A stretch of DNA of 64,000 nt from Paenibacillus etheri (GCF_001012825.1 NZ_LCZJ02000065.1:1-64000), one strand, 5' to 3'; shown: positions 8,551-17,405, counted from the stretch's first letter. Notes: generated by a model from the letters alone, not told the origin. Made by a program: numbers and translations.

Positions 8551-10074
8551 ATGAAAGCAAAAGAAAGTAAAGCGTCCTACGGGATATTGGCAATCCTCAT
8601 GATTGGTGCATTTGTTGCTTTACTGAGTAATACCCTACTCAATATAGCTTTACCATCGATTATGAAGGATTTTGATGTCAGTGCCTCAACGGTACAGTGG
8701 CTATCAACGGGTTATATGCTGGTGAACGGGATCATGATTCCTTCAACAGCTTTTTTGATTCAAAAGTATACCGCGAGACGGTTGTTCTTAATCGCCATTG
8801 GATTATTTGCGATAGGAACCTTTATCGGCGGATTCGCACCAAGCTTCTCTGTGTTGTTGATCGCCAGAATGGTTCAGGCTTCAGGGGCTGCGATCATGAT
8901 GCCATTATTAATGAACGTATTGTTCACTACCTTTCCACCTGAGAAACGTGGTTCAGCTATGGGGATGTTCGGGTTGGTTATGATTTTTGCACCGGCTATC
9001 GGACCTACATTATCTGGCTGGATTATTCAGCACTATGAATGGCCTGTTCTATTCTTTATGATTGCCCCAATCGCCGTATTGGTGTTCATTCTGGCCTTCT
9101 TCAAATTGCATGATCCTAAAAAAGATGTGGCTATTAAGATCGATTTCTTATCTGTAGTTCTATCAGCAATTGGTTTCGGGGGTCTGCTATACGGCTTCAG
9201 TTCCGCTGGGAATAAAGGATGGGATGATCCAATGGTCTACTCCGCTCTTATTATCGGGGCGATTGGATTAGTAATATTCATTATGCGCCAAATGAAAATG
9301 AAGGAGCCTATGCTTAACTTCAGAGTGTACAAATATCCGATGTTCGCTTTATCCTCAGCGATTTCGATTACACTGAATATGGCAATGTTCTCAGCGATGA
9401 TGCTTATGCCGATTTACCTGCAAAACATTAGAGGGATCTCACCACTGGATTCTGGACTTCTAATGCTGCCTGGTGCGTTAATTATGGGCGTTATGTCACC
9501 AATCACAGGTAAATTGTTCGATAAATTCGGCGGTAAAGTATTAGCACTAATCGGTCTAGCGATCGTAGTGATTAGTACGTATTTCTTTAGTGATTTGACT
9601 GAAACGACTAAATATTCGACACTTATGATCCTATATTCTGTGAGAATGTTCGGGATCTCTATGGTGATGATGCCAGTTATGACCAATGGTTTGAACTCGA
9701 TTCCAGCCAAATATACGCCGCACGGTACAGCCATGAACAGTACGATTCAGCAGGTTTCAGGGGCGATTGGTGGGGCATTGCTCGTAACCATTATGTCCAA
9801 CAGTACTACTTCGCACGTGAAGGATATGGTCGCTGATGCTGTAAGTAAATTAACGACTAAGCCCTCGGCAGACCAATTGCTTGGAATACAAAATCAAGTC
9901 ATTGCGAAAGCTACCATTGAAGGGATTAACGATGCATTCTTAGTATCCGTAGGTGTAGCGATTATTGCATTTATTCTAGCCTTCTTTATTAAAAGAGGCG
10001 TACAGCCTAAGGAAACGGCAGAAGAGAAAGTGACTGCAAAGAAACTAGCAGCTAAGCAAGTTACAACGCATTAG
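8551..10074 (+). CDS. DHA2-family MFS multidrug exporter (EmrB/QacA type)
   Basis: A 507-residue protein with about 14 membrane helices, the DHA2 arrangement. It shows FVALLSNTLLNIALPSI (the D/S-x-T-I/L-V-N-V/I-A-L-P motif of helix 1), VQWLSTGYMLVNGIMIP, and GPTLSGWI (motif C) in helix 5, diagnostic of drug:proton antiporters. The start at 8551 is set by GGAG ten bases upstream. It would export a toxic compound using the proton gradient. Control by the divergent TetR gene is likely. A terminator follows. Confidence 0.9.
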   Translation: MKAKESKASYGILAILMIGAFVALLSNTLLNIALPSIMKDFDVSASTVQWLSTGYMLVNGIMIPSTAFLIQKYTARRLFLIAIGLFAIGTFIGGFAPSFSVLLIARMVQASGAAIMMPLLMNVLFTTFPPEKRGSAMGMFGLVMIFAPAIGPTLSGWIIQHYEWPVLFFMIAPIAVLVFILAFFKLHDPKKDVAIKIDFLSVVLSAIGFGGLLYGFSSAGNKGWDDPMVYSALIIGAIGLVIFIMRQMKMKEPMLNFRVYKYPMFALSSAISITLNMAMFSAMMLMPIYLQNIRGISPLDSGLLMLPGALIMGVMSPITGKLFDKFGGKVLALIGLAIVVISTYFFSDLTETTKYSTLMILYSVRMFGISMVMMPVMTNGLNSIPAKYTPHGTAMNSTIQQVSGAIGGALLVTIMSNSTTSHVKDMVADAVSKLTTKPSADQLLGIQNQVIAKATIEGINDAFLVSVGVAIIAFILAFFIKRGVQPKETAEEKVTAKKLAAKQVTTH

Positions 10075-10100
10075 TTCTACGAGATTTGTTATATAGGAAG

Positions 10101-10130
10101 GCGCCCACCTAATGGTGGGCGTCATTTTTA
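10101..10130. terminator. Bidirectional terminator between exporter and YVTN gene
   Basis: The hairpin CGCCCACC-taat-GGTGGGCG is followed by a T-run on the + strand. The stop codon of the convergent gene lies within the stem. Confidence 0.75.
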
Positions 10131-11158
10131 AATATAAGATCTGATACATCCTGAATGACTGTGATGGAATCATTTCCTCCAACATAAACTCTATTGGTGA
10201 CTGGGTTTAGCACAGTACTGCCTGACACTAAGGGGAATCTTACGAGCCTTTTAAACGTGGTGGCGTTATAAACGGACATGTGGTTCTTATCGAAATTACC
10301 AACAAACAAATGATTTGTATTCGGATTAATGGTTATGTTGGAGGAGGTAGGCAGAACCTTTGTAGTGATGATTTTGTTGTTACTTCCATTGATGACGAAT
10401 AGCTTTCCTTTACCTTCAACTTGTGCACTTGAGACATAGATACGGTTTGTCAGCGGATTGATAACGACCTCACTTTGCAGACGCCCTAGCTGTACATTTT
10501 GCAGCAATTTATTGTTGCGGCCGTTGATTACCGAGAGAAACCGACTTAAGTTATTAGCGACATAAATGCGGCCTGTGATTACATTAAGTGCGGGTGGTAT
10601 CACAGGGTTATTACCGACTTTTATGGTGGCAATGATAGCCTGTGTATTTCCATTAATGACGGAGACGGAATTTTTTATTGTATTGGTCACATATATACGA
10701 TTTGTAAGCTCATTAATAACGATTCTGGAAGGGCGACCGCCGACTTCAATCTTCGTTTTGATCTGGTTTGTTTTCCCATCGATGACGAATATAATTCCTG
10801 CTATGCTAGTTACATAAATCAAATTTTTTCGAACATTTACTCCGATATTATCAGGCATGCGGCCCACTTTCACAGTCTTTATCACCTGGTTTGTCCGCCC
10901 GTTAATAACAGAAACCGTATCGTCACGAAAATTTGTTACATAGATTCGGTTAGTTTGGGGGTTAATTCCAAGCTGTGTTGGCAGTCTTCCAACATTGATG
11001 CGTGCGATAATTCGATTCGTTATGCCATCGAGTACCCCGATAGTTCCAGCCTCAGTGTCTGGGTTAACAAAGTATACCCTATTTGTGCTGACATTTACTT
11101 CGATATTTCCGATCGGTCCGGCAGAGCGGACTGTAGCAATCACTTTTGGCTGCGCCAT
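10109..11158 (-). CDS. YVTN-type beta-propeller repeat protein
   Basis: A 349-residue protein made almost entirely of repeats of about 42 residues with core N-x-x-T-N-R-I-Y-V-x-N and S-V-I-N-G-x-T-N, the surface-layer/YVTN propeller pattern. About seven or eight blades are visible, enough to close one propeller. No signal peptide or membrane segment is visible at the chosen ATG (11158, AAAGGGG upstream), so it may be cytoplasmic or exported by another route. No enzymatic residues can be assigned. It stands alone on the minus strand between two terminated units. Confidence 0.82.
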   Translation of the reverse strand: MAQPKVIATVRSAGPIGNIEVNVSTNRVYFVNPDTEAGTIGVLDGITNRIIARINVGRLPTQLGINPQTNRIYVTNFRDDTVSVINGRTNQVIKTVKVGRMPDNIGVNVRKNLIYVTSIAGIIFVIDGKTNQIKTKIEVGGRPSRIVINELTNRIYVTNTIKNSVSVINGNTQAIIATIKVGNNPVIPPALNVITGRIYVANNLSRFLSVINGRNNKLLQNVQLGRLQSEVVINPLTNRIYVSSAQVEGKGKLFVINGSNNKIITTKVLPTSSNITINPNTNHLFVGNFDKNHMSVYNATTFKRLVRFPLVSGSTVLNPVTNRVYVGGNDSITVIQDVSDLIFKNDAHH

Positions 11159-11344
11159 GCTTATACCCCTTTTCAAGTAAATAGATACTTCATTATATTT
11201 AGGCTTAGGCAAAAGGGTACTACATATATCGTTGCAAGATGTATCTTCGGAGTGTAGAATGATATTCCCAAATCCACATTTTGGATTAAATGTAAGCGCT
11301 ATGTTTTTAAGGGAATTGAGATCGATTGGAGGCTGGAGGATAAG

Positions 11345-12226
11345 ATGATGAAATCAGTGTTGTCGGATATTTTACTAACACCGGATAAGTTGCTACTTCA
11401 TCGCGAATTACTAGAGGAGATTGGAAAGTACATTACGCAAGAGATCCTAAATCATCCGTTATTGCAAGAAGATAGTCAGAGGATAAGCATTATCCTTGAT
11501 GGATCGACCGCACTCGGGGTGGTAGATGGGCAGTCGGATGTGGATGTAATCATTATTTGTGAGGATGAATCTTATAACAGTATTAATCATCGGTTCGAGG
11601 AAGCGGGGCTGATTCCGGAGCACAGTAGTTTCTTTATGGATTTAAGGCTTCCGAGTGGGAAAACAGGGCATTATACACTCCAAAAAAGTTCTGAAATCAA
11701 AGAAGCTTTAATGAGCGGGGATATGGAGTGGCTGTGGAATGCATCAGTGTCCTATATTTACTACGATCAGCTGGATCTGAAGTCACTTTTTCATGCCTAT
11801 GTTCCACTCCAACCTGAAGTGCTAATGAAATTTCGTAAGCATTCATACATACAGCTAAGAAGCTATGCGAGAAGTCTAGATAATCCTGTAGTTCGTGGCG
11901 ACGCCTTTCCTATCTTGTTCTTAGCGGTTTCCCTTTATAAAGAAGCTTTACGCTGTGCAATCACTATTGAAGGTTATCCGTATCCCTATGACAAATGGCT
12001 TGTTCCCGTAGCGCAGCAAACGGTCGTAGGTCGAAAGATTTTGGAGTGTGCAGGCAATTTTTGGAGTTATCTTAGAGATGATGAGTCCTTTGCTCCCATG
12101 TACCAGGAGGACAATAATTTTGTCAAAATGGAAAAACAATTTCGAAAGATACTTTTGGAGGAATTCCGCCTGCGGGGGATCGATGAACCTTGGTTAATAG
12201 AGTGGTGGAAGTTTATGGAGGAGTGA
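11345..12226 (+). CDS. Nucleotidyltransferase-fold protein
   Basis: A 293-residue protein with the Pol-beta nucleotidyltransferase signature: ISIILDGSTALGVVDGQ followed by SDVDVIII, that is G-S-(x10)-D-x-D, at about 49-76. This supplies the two metal-binding aspartates. The rest is helical and unassigned. Such proteins include aminoglycoside adenylyltransferases and toxin-antitoxin NTases, but nothing here points to a substrate. GGAGG precedes two ATGs (11345, 11348); either may be used. It stands upstream of the glycosyltransferase gene with a 77-base gap. Confidence 0.72.
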   Translation: MMKSVLSDILLTPDKLLLHRELLEEIGKYITQEILNHPLLQEDSQRISIILDGSTALGVVDGQSDVDVIIICEDESYNSINHRFEEAGLIPEHSSFFMDLRLPSGKTGHYTLQKSSEIKEALMSGDMEWLWNASVSYIYYDQLDLKSLFHAYVPLQPEVLMKFRKHSYIQLRSYARSLDNPVVRGDAFPILFLAVSLYKEALRCAITIEGYPYPYDKWLVPVAQQTVVGRKILECAGNFWSYLRDDESFAPMYQEDNNFVKMEKQFRKILLEEFRLRGIDEPWLIEWWKFMEE

Positions 12227-12303
12227 ACGGGGTAATGATGCGACTATCCTTATGGATTAAGGTAAGGTATACTGGAGTGAACTTTTTAGTAAGAGGTGAT
12301 TAA

Positions 12304-13053
12304 ATGGCTGGGACAGTCTCAATATTAGGCGTTCCTTTTTCAAAACTAACACTTGATGAGACGACGCTTCATCTAACAGAACATATTCAATCTGGGGAAT
12401 CCAAGCTATTTCATTTGATTACGGCCAACCCGGAAATTACGATAACAAGTCAATCGGACGAGCTGCTTCGAACCATACTCCATGAAGCCGATTTGATCAC
12501 TCCGGACGGGATTGGCATTGTAATGGCATCGAGAAGAAAAGGCGACCCTATAGCTGAACGAGTAACGGGGTATGAACTACTTCTTGAGCTGCTCGCGCAA
12601 GGAAATAAGCTGGGCTGGAGTTTTTATTTCTTGGGCACGGATGAGCATACCAGCTGTAAAGCGGTCGAAAAGATTACAGAGCTATATCCGAAGGTGAAAA
12701 TTGCCGGAAGACATAATGGTTTTCTTACTAAAGAAGAGGAACCGGCCATTGTGGCAGAGATTCAACACGCACAGCCAGATTTCCTGATCGTTGCGATGGG
12801 GGCTCCGTACTCTGATAAATGGGTTTATAAGCATAAACAGGCGCTTTCTCAGGTTAAGGTTGTTTTTGGCGTGGGGGGTAGCTTGGATGTTATAGCGGGA
12901 AAAGTGACTCCAGCCCCTGCGATATGGAAGAAACTCAATTTGGAGTGGCTGCATCGACTCATATTCGCACCTGTGGCCAAAGGACAAAAGTCGCGCTGGC
13001 GCAGACAAGCAGTTCTTCCTAAATTCGTGTATCGAGCTATGATTAGGAAATAA
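12304..13053 (+). CDS. tagA: WecG/TagA/CpsF-family glycosyltransferase
   Basis: A 249-residue protein matching the family that transfers N-acetylmannosamine (or a related sugar) to GlcNAc-PP-undecaprenol in wall-polymer synthesis at the inner membrane face. Visible features are VSILGVPFSKLTLDET at the start, ITANPEI (catalytic Thr region), LITPDGIGIV (catalytic Asp region), FLGTDEH, FLIVAMGAPYSDKW and the basic C-terminal tail with LEWLHRLIFAP, the membrane-associating appendage. The start has AAGAGGTG upstream. No other teichoic acid gene is nearby, so its polymer is not known. A terminator follows. Confidence 0.88.
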   Translation: MAGTVSILGVPFSKLTLDETTLHLTEHIQSGESKLFHLITANPEITITSQSDELLRTILHEADLITPDGIGIVMASRRKGDPIAERVTGYELLLELLAQGNKLGWSFYFLGTDEHTSCKAVEKITELYPKVKIAGRHNGFLTKEEEPAIVAEIQHAQPDFLIVAMGAPYSDKWVYKHKQALSQVKVVFGVGGSLDVIAGKVTPAPAIWKKLNLEWLHRLIFAPVAKGQKSRWRRQAVLPKFVYRAMIRK

Positions 13054-13070
13054 GGTACACCAGTAAATAT

Positions 13071-13119
13071 AGTCTTTTGCTATTTCTGCAATGTGTAGAA
13101 ATAGTGAAAGACTTTTTTG
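13071..13119 (+). terminator. Terminator after the tagA-like gene
   Basis: The arms AGTCTTT..CTATTTCT and AGAAATAG..AAAGACT form a stem followed by TTTTTTGTG. Confidence 0.85.
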
Positions 13120-13237
13120 TGTGATTGCTTACTCTTACAGATCATCTGTCTAAGTATGTAAGTGAGAATAGTGGCTGGAACAATTCCAATATATTACTGA
13201 TTGCTTTTTTAAGAATGTTGTAATAAAATCTTATCAA

Positions 13238-13254
13238 GATAATAAATTATTATC
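13238..13254. promoter_or_regulatory. Perfect 17-bp palindrome upstream of the YheO-type operon
   Basis: GATAATAA-A-TTATTATC is an uninterrupted 8-1-8 palindrome 40 bases before the regulator start. Its GATAAT/ATTATC arms resemble Fur-family boxes; an autoregulatory site for the adjacent regulator is equally possible. Confidence 0.55.
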
Positions 13255-13294
13255 ATAAAATTCAAACGTAAGACGAAAGGAGTGAAATGCTCAC

Positions 13295-13972
13295 ATGATA
13301 GAAGATCGCAGCTGCCTAGAGTCCTATTTTCCAATCGCTTCTTTTATTGCTTCAATTATAGGTTCAAAATGTGAGGTTGTTATTCATGATATAAGCAATC
13401 CAGAGCGTTCAATTATATTTATTGAGAACGGATACATTAGTGGGCGTAAAGTGGGCGATAGCTCAACAGATCTCGTGCTTAAGCTGTTGAAAGATGAGTC
13501 CTACCGTGAGCAACCGTTTATTGCTAACTATAAAGCGCGTGGTTCGCAAGGTCAGGTATTTCGCTCCGCTACTTATTATATTAAAAACAGCAGCAGTGAA
13601 TTGGTCGGTATGATGTGTATTAACATTGATGTCACTCATATGGAGGTTGCAGCTGAGTGGATACAAAACGTTTTGCAAGGAGGATCAACACTTCCACCAG
13701 TACCGTTAATGCCACAACAAGAGGTTGTAGAGAAGCAGACGGAAGAGTATTTACAAGGAAACGTAGATGACCTGCTCCAGCATATGATTGATTCGGTACT
13801 CGGTAAAATTAATGTTCCGGCAGAGCGTTTGTCCTCGCAAGAGAAAATTGAGCTTGTGAAAGTACTTAACGAGCAAGGTGTGTTTCTACTTAAAGGTGGA
13901 GTTTCTCAAGTAGCGAAGTCCTTGATGATATCTGAGCCAACAGTTTATCGTTATTTGCAAAAAATTAAGTAA
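13295..13972 (+). CDS. YheO-type PAS and HTH transcriptional regulator
   Basis: A 225-residue protein. Residues about 8-115 are a YheO-like PAS domain (CEVVIHDISNPERSIIFIENG, and later LVGMMCINIDVTHM), and about 165-225 form the C-terminal HTH of the same family (SSQEKIELVKVLNEQGVF, VAKSLMISEPTVYRYL). The PAS domain should bind a small ligand. AAAGGAGTG precedes the ATG at good distance. The gene is first of four co-directional genes (C-S lyase, NhaC-type transporter, RidA), so it most likely senses the operon substrate or product. Confidence 0.87.
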   Translation: MIEDRSCLESYFPIASFIASIIGSKCEVVIHDISNPERSIIFIENGYISGRKVGDSSTDLVLKLLKDESYREQPFIANYKARGSQGQVFRSATYYIKNSSSELVGMMCINIDVTHMEVAAEWIQNVLQGGSTLPPVPLMPQQEVVEKQTEEYLQGNVDDLLQHMIDSVLGKINVPAERLSSQEKIELVKVLNEQGVFLLKGGVSQVAKSLMISEPTVYRYLQKIK

Positions 13973-14008
13973 GAATAAACAGAACTCTCAAGAGAGGAAG
14001 TGGGCTAG

Positions 14009-15184
14009 ATGACAATAGACTTTGATAAGGTTGTTAGCCGATATGGGACCAATTGCGCGAAATGGGATGGTATGGCGCAAGTTTTGGGCAGAGAAATGAT
14101 AGCGCTTTCCGTTGCGGATATGGATCTTCAAGCCCCTCCACAGGTGATAGATCGAGTAACGGAGATGGCGAAGCATGGCATATATGGATATACAGATCCT
14201 TTTCCACCTTATTATGAGGCAGTTCAGGGATGGATTAAAAAAGCTTACGCTTGGGAGGTTCCGCAAGAATGGATCGTGTTTTGCCCTCGTATTGTGCAAG
14301 CGGTTTCTCTAATCATTCAGAACTTCACTCAACCAGGTGATCAAGTGTTAATCCATACTCCAGCCTATCAGCCGGTTGCCAAATCGGTAGAGCTAAATAA
14401 CCGCGTATTAGTGGAAAGTCCACTTTGTGAAGTGAACGGGCATTATGAGATTGATTTTGCTGATATGGAGCTGCGTATGCAAGCCGGGGTTAAAATTGTA
14501 CTGCTCATCTCACCGCATAATCCGGTTGGACGGGTATGGACACGAGCTGAACTGGAACGAATCGTTAGCTTGTGTACCAAGTATGATGCTTATATTGTAT
14601 CGGATGATATTCATGCCGATTTTATCCATGAAGGCCATGAGCATACGATAATCGGGAAGATATCGACCGAGGCTGAGCAGCGATCTTTTATCTGCACCTC
14701 CCCAGGGAAGACCTTTAATCTTGCAAGCCTTGAAATTGCTAACATCGTAATTCCGAATGATAAGCTCCGGGAGAAATTCAGACATTGCTTGCAGCAAGCA
14801 GGCTGTCATAACCCAACCTTTTTTGCAGTACCTGCATTAGAAGTGGCTTATACGGAATGCGATGAATGGCTGGAAGAATTACGAGAGTATATCACAGCCA
14901 ATATCGCTTGGGTGATAGCTTATATAGCTGAATATATGCCTGAGCTACGCATAATCGAGTCAGAAGGAACCTATCTATTATGGGTGGATTGTAGGGCAAT
15001 TAGCACCAACGAAGCAGAGTTAAAGCAGTGGATTGAGTCGGATGCGAAGGTTAGCGTGAGCTTTGGAACAGGTTTTGGGGCATCAGGAGAAGGCTTTATT
15101 CGCTTAAATATTGCAACGCCACTGCCCATGTTACAAGAAGCCTTTCACCGGCTGTACCGTACCTATCCATTAAAAAATTTATAA
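14009..15184 (+). CDS. MalY/PatB-type PLP-dependent C-S beta-lyase
   Basis: A 391-residue fold-type I PLP enzyme of the MalY/PatB branch, cytoplasmic. The N-terminus has ALSVADMDLQAPPQVIDRV, the MalY W/S-V-A-D-M-D-F hallmark. SPHNPVGRVWTRAEL binds cofactor and carboxylate, VSDDIHADFI supplies the PLP-ring Asp, and SPGKTFNLASLEIAN carries the Schiff-base Lys. The family cleaves the C-S bond of cystathionine, cysteine or cysteine S-conjugates to a thiol, pyruvate and ammonia through 2-aminoacrylate. RidA in the same operon fits that chemistry. Which substrate it takes is unknown; aminotransferase activity is the alternative. Confidence 0.87.
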   Translation: MTIDFDKVVSRYGTNCAKWDGMAQVLGREMIALSVADMDLQAPPQVIDRVTEMAKHGIYGYTDPFPPYYEAVQGWIKKAYAWEVPQEWIVFCPRIVQAVSLIIQNFTQPGDQVLIHTPAYQPVAKSVELNNRVLVESPLCEVNGHYEIDFADMELRMQAGVKIVLLISPHNPVGRVWTRAELERIVSLCTKYDAYIVSDDIHADFIHEGHEHTIIGKISTEAEQRSFICTSPGKTFNLASLEIANIVIPNDKLREKFRHCLQQAGCHNPTFFAVPALEVAYTECDEWLEELREYITANIAWVIAYIAEYMPELRIIESEGTYLLWVDCRAISTNEAELKQWIESDAKVSVSFGTGFGASGEGFIRLNIATPLPMLQEAFHRLYRTYPLKNL

Positions 15185-15262
15185 TAAAAAACTCTTTATC
15201 AATGACCTTGAAAGACCTCGTTAGTAGCCTTTCTCAGATCCGTATCAAGGGGGAAAATAATC

Positions 15263-16750
15263 ATGTCCAAATCAGAAACACCAAGAGTCAAGAAACAGCC
15301 GACGATGTTCTTAGCGCTATTGCCGATTATTACGATGATTGTGCTACTTAGTTTAGGGTATGTGTTGTTTGAATTACCACCAGAACCACTTATTATTACC
15401 TCAGCGGTTGTTGCTGGTATTATCGCGATTATTCTTGGTTATAGCTATAACGACATATTAGAATCTATCGCTGGTAAGATCGCGAAAACGATGCCTGCCA
15501 TTCTTATTCTGATCATGGTTGGTTTTATGATTGGGGCATGGATGGTTGGTGGAACGATCCCGATGATGATTTACTATGGATTGAAAATTATTAGTCCACA
15601 ATTTCTGCTTATTACCGCATTTATTGCGACAGCTGTCGTTTCGCTTTGTACGGGCACATCTTGGGGGTCAGCGGGAACGATCGGGGTTGCTTTTATGGGC
15701 GTTGGTGCGGGTATGGATGCAAACCTAGCAGCAGTGGCTGGTGCTGTAGTTGCAGGTGCTTATTTTGGTGATAAATTGTCACCGCTTTCAGACACAACCA
15801 ATATTGCGGCGTTAGCAACAGGTGTCAATCTATATGAGCATATTGGACATTTATTGTATACCACGATTCCTTCCTTTATTGTCGCAAGCGTTGTTTTTAT
15901 TATCACAGGTCTAAACACAGATGCTGCAGGTGCTATTGTTCCGGAGAAGGTTGGAACAATCATGGGATCGTTGAATACAATTTATGACTTTAATCTGTTG
16001 CTTATCGTACCTGTATTAATCATCTTGTATGGTTCAATTACGAAGAAGCCGACAATACCGGTCATGCTTATCTCTTCTATGTTCGCTATGGCCAACGCAC
16101 TTGTATTCCAGGGATTTACTTTGAATGATGTCGTATCTTCTGTTGTTAATGGATTTAATATTTCTATGGTTCAAGTAGCTGGGTTTGATTCTGCCAACGT
16201 TATTGAAGATGTACCTCGTCTCCTAAATCGTGGCGGAATGAACTCCATGATGGGTACACTTCTCATTTGCTTCTGTGCAATCACATTCGCTGGAACCATA
16301 TCTCTGACGAAGTCCTTGGAATTGATTGTTAATAAGCTTTTGAAGTTCGTCCATTCCACAGGTTCAATGATCGTAGCAACCATTGTTACAGGTCTTACGA
16401 TGATCGGAGTTACAAGTAATGGTCAGGTATCCATCTTAATGCCAGGTGAAATGCTGCGTGAAGCATACATCCGTCGGGGCTTGCATCCGAAGAACTTGGG
16501 ACGTACCATCGAGGATTCAGCGGCGATTACCGAGCCTATTCTGCCTTGGACAGCAGCAGGTGCTTACATGGCGGGTACGCTGGGTGTTGCAACGTTAGAT
16601 TATTTACCTTGGGCTGTTCTCTGTTGGACAGGAATAATCTTTGCGACGATATGGGGCTTCACGGGATTCGGTATCGCGAAGTTAACGCCAGAGCAACAGG
16701 CAGAAATGCTAAAGGAATATGACGGTAACACTAATGAACAAGCTGGATAA
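15263..16750 (+). CDS. NhaC-family Na+/H+ antiporter-like transporter
   Basis: A 495-residue integral membrane protein with about 11-12 helices. It resembles the NhaC family: TAVVSLCTGTSWGSAGTIG and AYFGDKLSPLSDTTNIAA are the conserved intramembrane segments. The family includes true Na+/H+ antiporters and exchangers such as MleN that couple ions to organic acid uptake. Placed between a C-S lyase and RidA, import or exchange of the lyase substrate seems more likely than pH control, but this is inference. AAGGGGG precedes the ATG. The gap to ridA is 14 bases. Confidence 0.87.
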   Translation: MSKSETPRVKKQPTMFLALLPIITMIVLLSLGYVLFELPPEPLIITSAVVAGIIAIILGYSYNDILESIAGKIAKTMPAILILIMVGFMIGAWMVGGTIPMMIYYGLKIISPQFLLITAFIATAVVSLCTGTSWGSAGTIGVAFMGVGAGMDANLAAVAGAVVAGAYFGDKLSPLSDTTNIAALATGVNLYEHIGHLLYTTIPSFIVASVVFIITGLNTDAAGAIVPEKVGTIMGSLNTIYDFNLLLIVPVLIILYGSITKKPTIPVMLISSMFAMANALVFQGFTLNDVVSSVVNGFNISMVQVAGFDSANVIEDVPRLLNRGGMNSMMGTLLICFCAITFAGTISLTKSLELIVNKLLKFVHSTGSMIVATIVTGLTMIGVTSNGQVSILMPGEMLREAYIRRGLHPKNLGRTIEDSAAITEPILPWTAAGAYMAGTLGVATLDYLPWAVLCWTGIIFATIWGFTGFGIAKLTPEQQAEMLKEYDGNTNEQAG

Positions 16751-16764
16751 AGGAGTCTTTTAAA

Positions 16765-17154
16765 ATGACAAATATGCATAAAGAAACTGTAATAACAACG
16801 GATGCACCAGGTGCAATTGGACCTTATTCTCAAGCTGTAAAGCTTGGAGACGTCCTATATACTTCAGGACAACTCGGACTAGACCCGGTTAATGGAACTT
16901 TTCCTGCTACGGTTGAGGGACAGACGGAACGGTCGTTGCTGAATGTCAAAGCCATACTGGAAGCGGCGGGTACAAGTATGGACCAGGTAATAAAGACGAC
17001 CGTTTTCCTAAAGGATATGAATGATTTTCTTAAGGTGAATGAGATTTATGGAAGGTTTTTTGCTCAGCCATTCCCTGCTCGCAGCGCTGTTGAAGTAGCA
17101 CGTCTGCCTAAGGATGGGCTCGTAGAAATTGAAGTTATAGCTTATATACCATAA
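16765..17154 (+). CDS. ridA: RidA-family enamine/imine deaminase
   Basis: A 129-residue YjgF/YER057c/UK114 protein of full length. AIGPYSQAVKLGDVLYTSGQLGLDP is followed by the conserved C-terminal region with FPARSAVEVARLP, containing the Arg that binds the carboxylate of the imine, and the closing Glu segment VEIEVIAYIP. RidA proteins are cytosolic trimers that hydrolyse reactive 2-aminoacrylate and other enamines released by PLP enzymes. The MalY-type lyase two genes upstream would generate such a species. AAAGGAG lies nine bases before the ATG. A terminator follows. Confidence 0.93.
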   Translation: MTNMHKETVITTDAPGAIGPYSQAVKLGDVLYTSGQLGLDPVNGTFPATVEGQTERSLLNVKAILEAAGTSMDQVIKTTVFLKDMNDFLKVNEIYGRFFAQPFPARSAVEVARLPKDGLVEIEVIAYIP

Positions 17155-17223
17155 GTAAGGCGCAGACAGTCCGTACTACCCAAATTGGTGTTTCAAACGT
17201 TGATTAGAAAATAAGGTAGGAGG

Positions 17224-17249
17224 CCGCCCTGGATAGGGCGGTTTTATTT
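17224..17249 (+). terminator. Terminator of the YheO-ridA operon
   Basis: The hairpin CCGCCCT-ggat-AGGGCGG is followed by TTTTATTT. Confidence 0.85.
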
Positions 17250-17288
17250 GAGTAGTAAGCTGAGGAGCCATTGAAATTGAAAGTTTTA

Positions 17289-17302
17289 ATGAAAATATTC
17301 AT
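17289..17302. promoter_or_regulatory. Distal copy of a dyad operator
   Basis: ATGAAAATATTCAT differs at only three positions from GTGAAAACATTCAC at 17375-17388, 86 bases downstream. The repetition suggests two sites for one dimeric regulator. Confidence 0.45.
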
Positions 17303-17341
17303 GAAAATGTAACAGTAATCATAACTAATTACAGGAAACAC

Positions 17342-17370
17342 TTCACAAAATACCAACTTTGCGTTATTAT
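17342..17370 (+). promoter_or_regulatory. Putative SigA promoter of the flavoprotein gene
   Basis: TTCACA (17342-17347), a 17-base spacer and TATTAT (17365-17370) predict a start near 17377, inside the proximal dyad. Confidence 0.5.
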
Positions 17371-17373
17371 AAA

Positions 17374-17389
17374 TGTGAAAACATTCACA
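17374..17389. promoter_or_regulatory. Fnr/CRP-type operator
   Basis: TGTGA-N6-TCACA matches the Bacillus Fnr consensus exactly. It is centred 24 bases upstream of the start codon, over the predicted transcription start, which is a repressing rather than an activating position if the promoter is assigned correctly. A CcpA cre-like reading is also possible but lacks the central CG. Confidence 0.55.
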
Positions 17390-17405
17390 AGGGGGCGTTA
17401 TAAAG

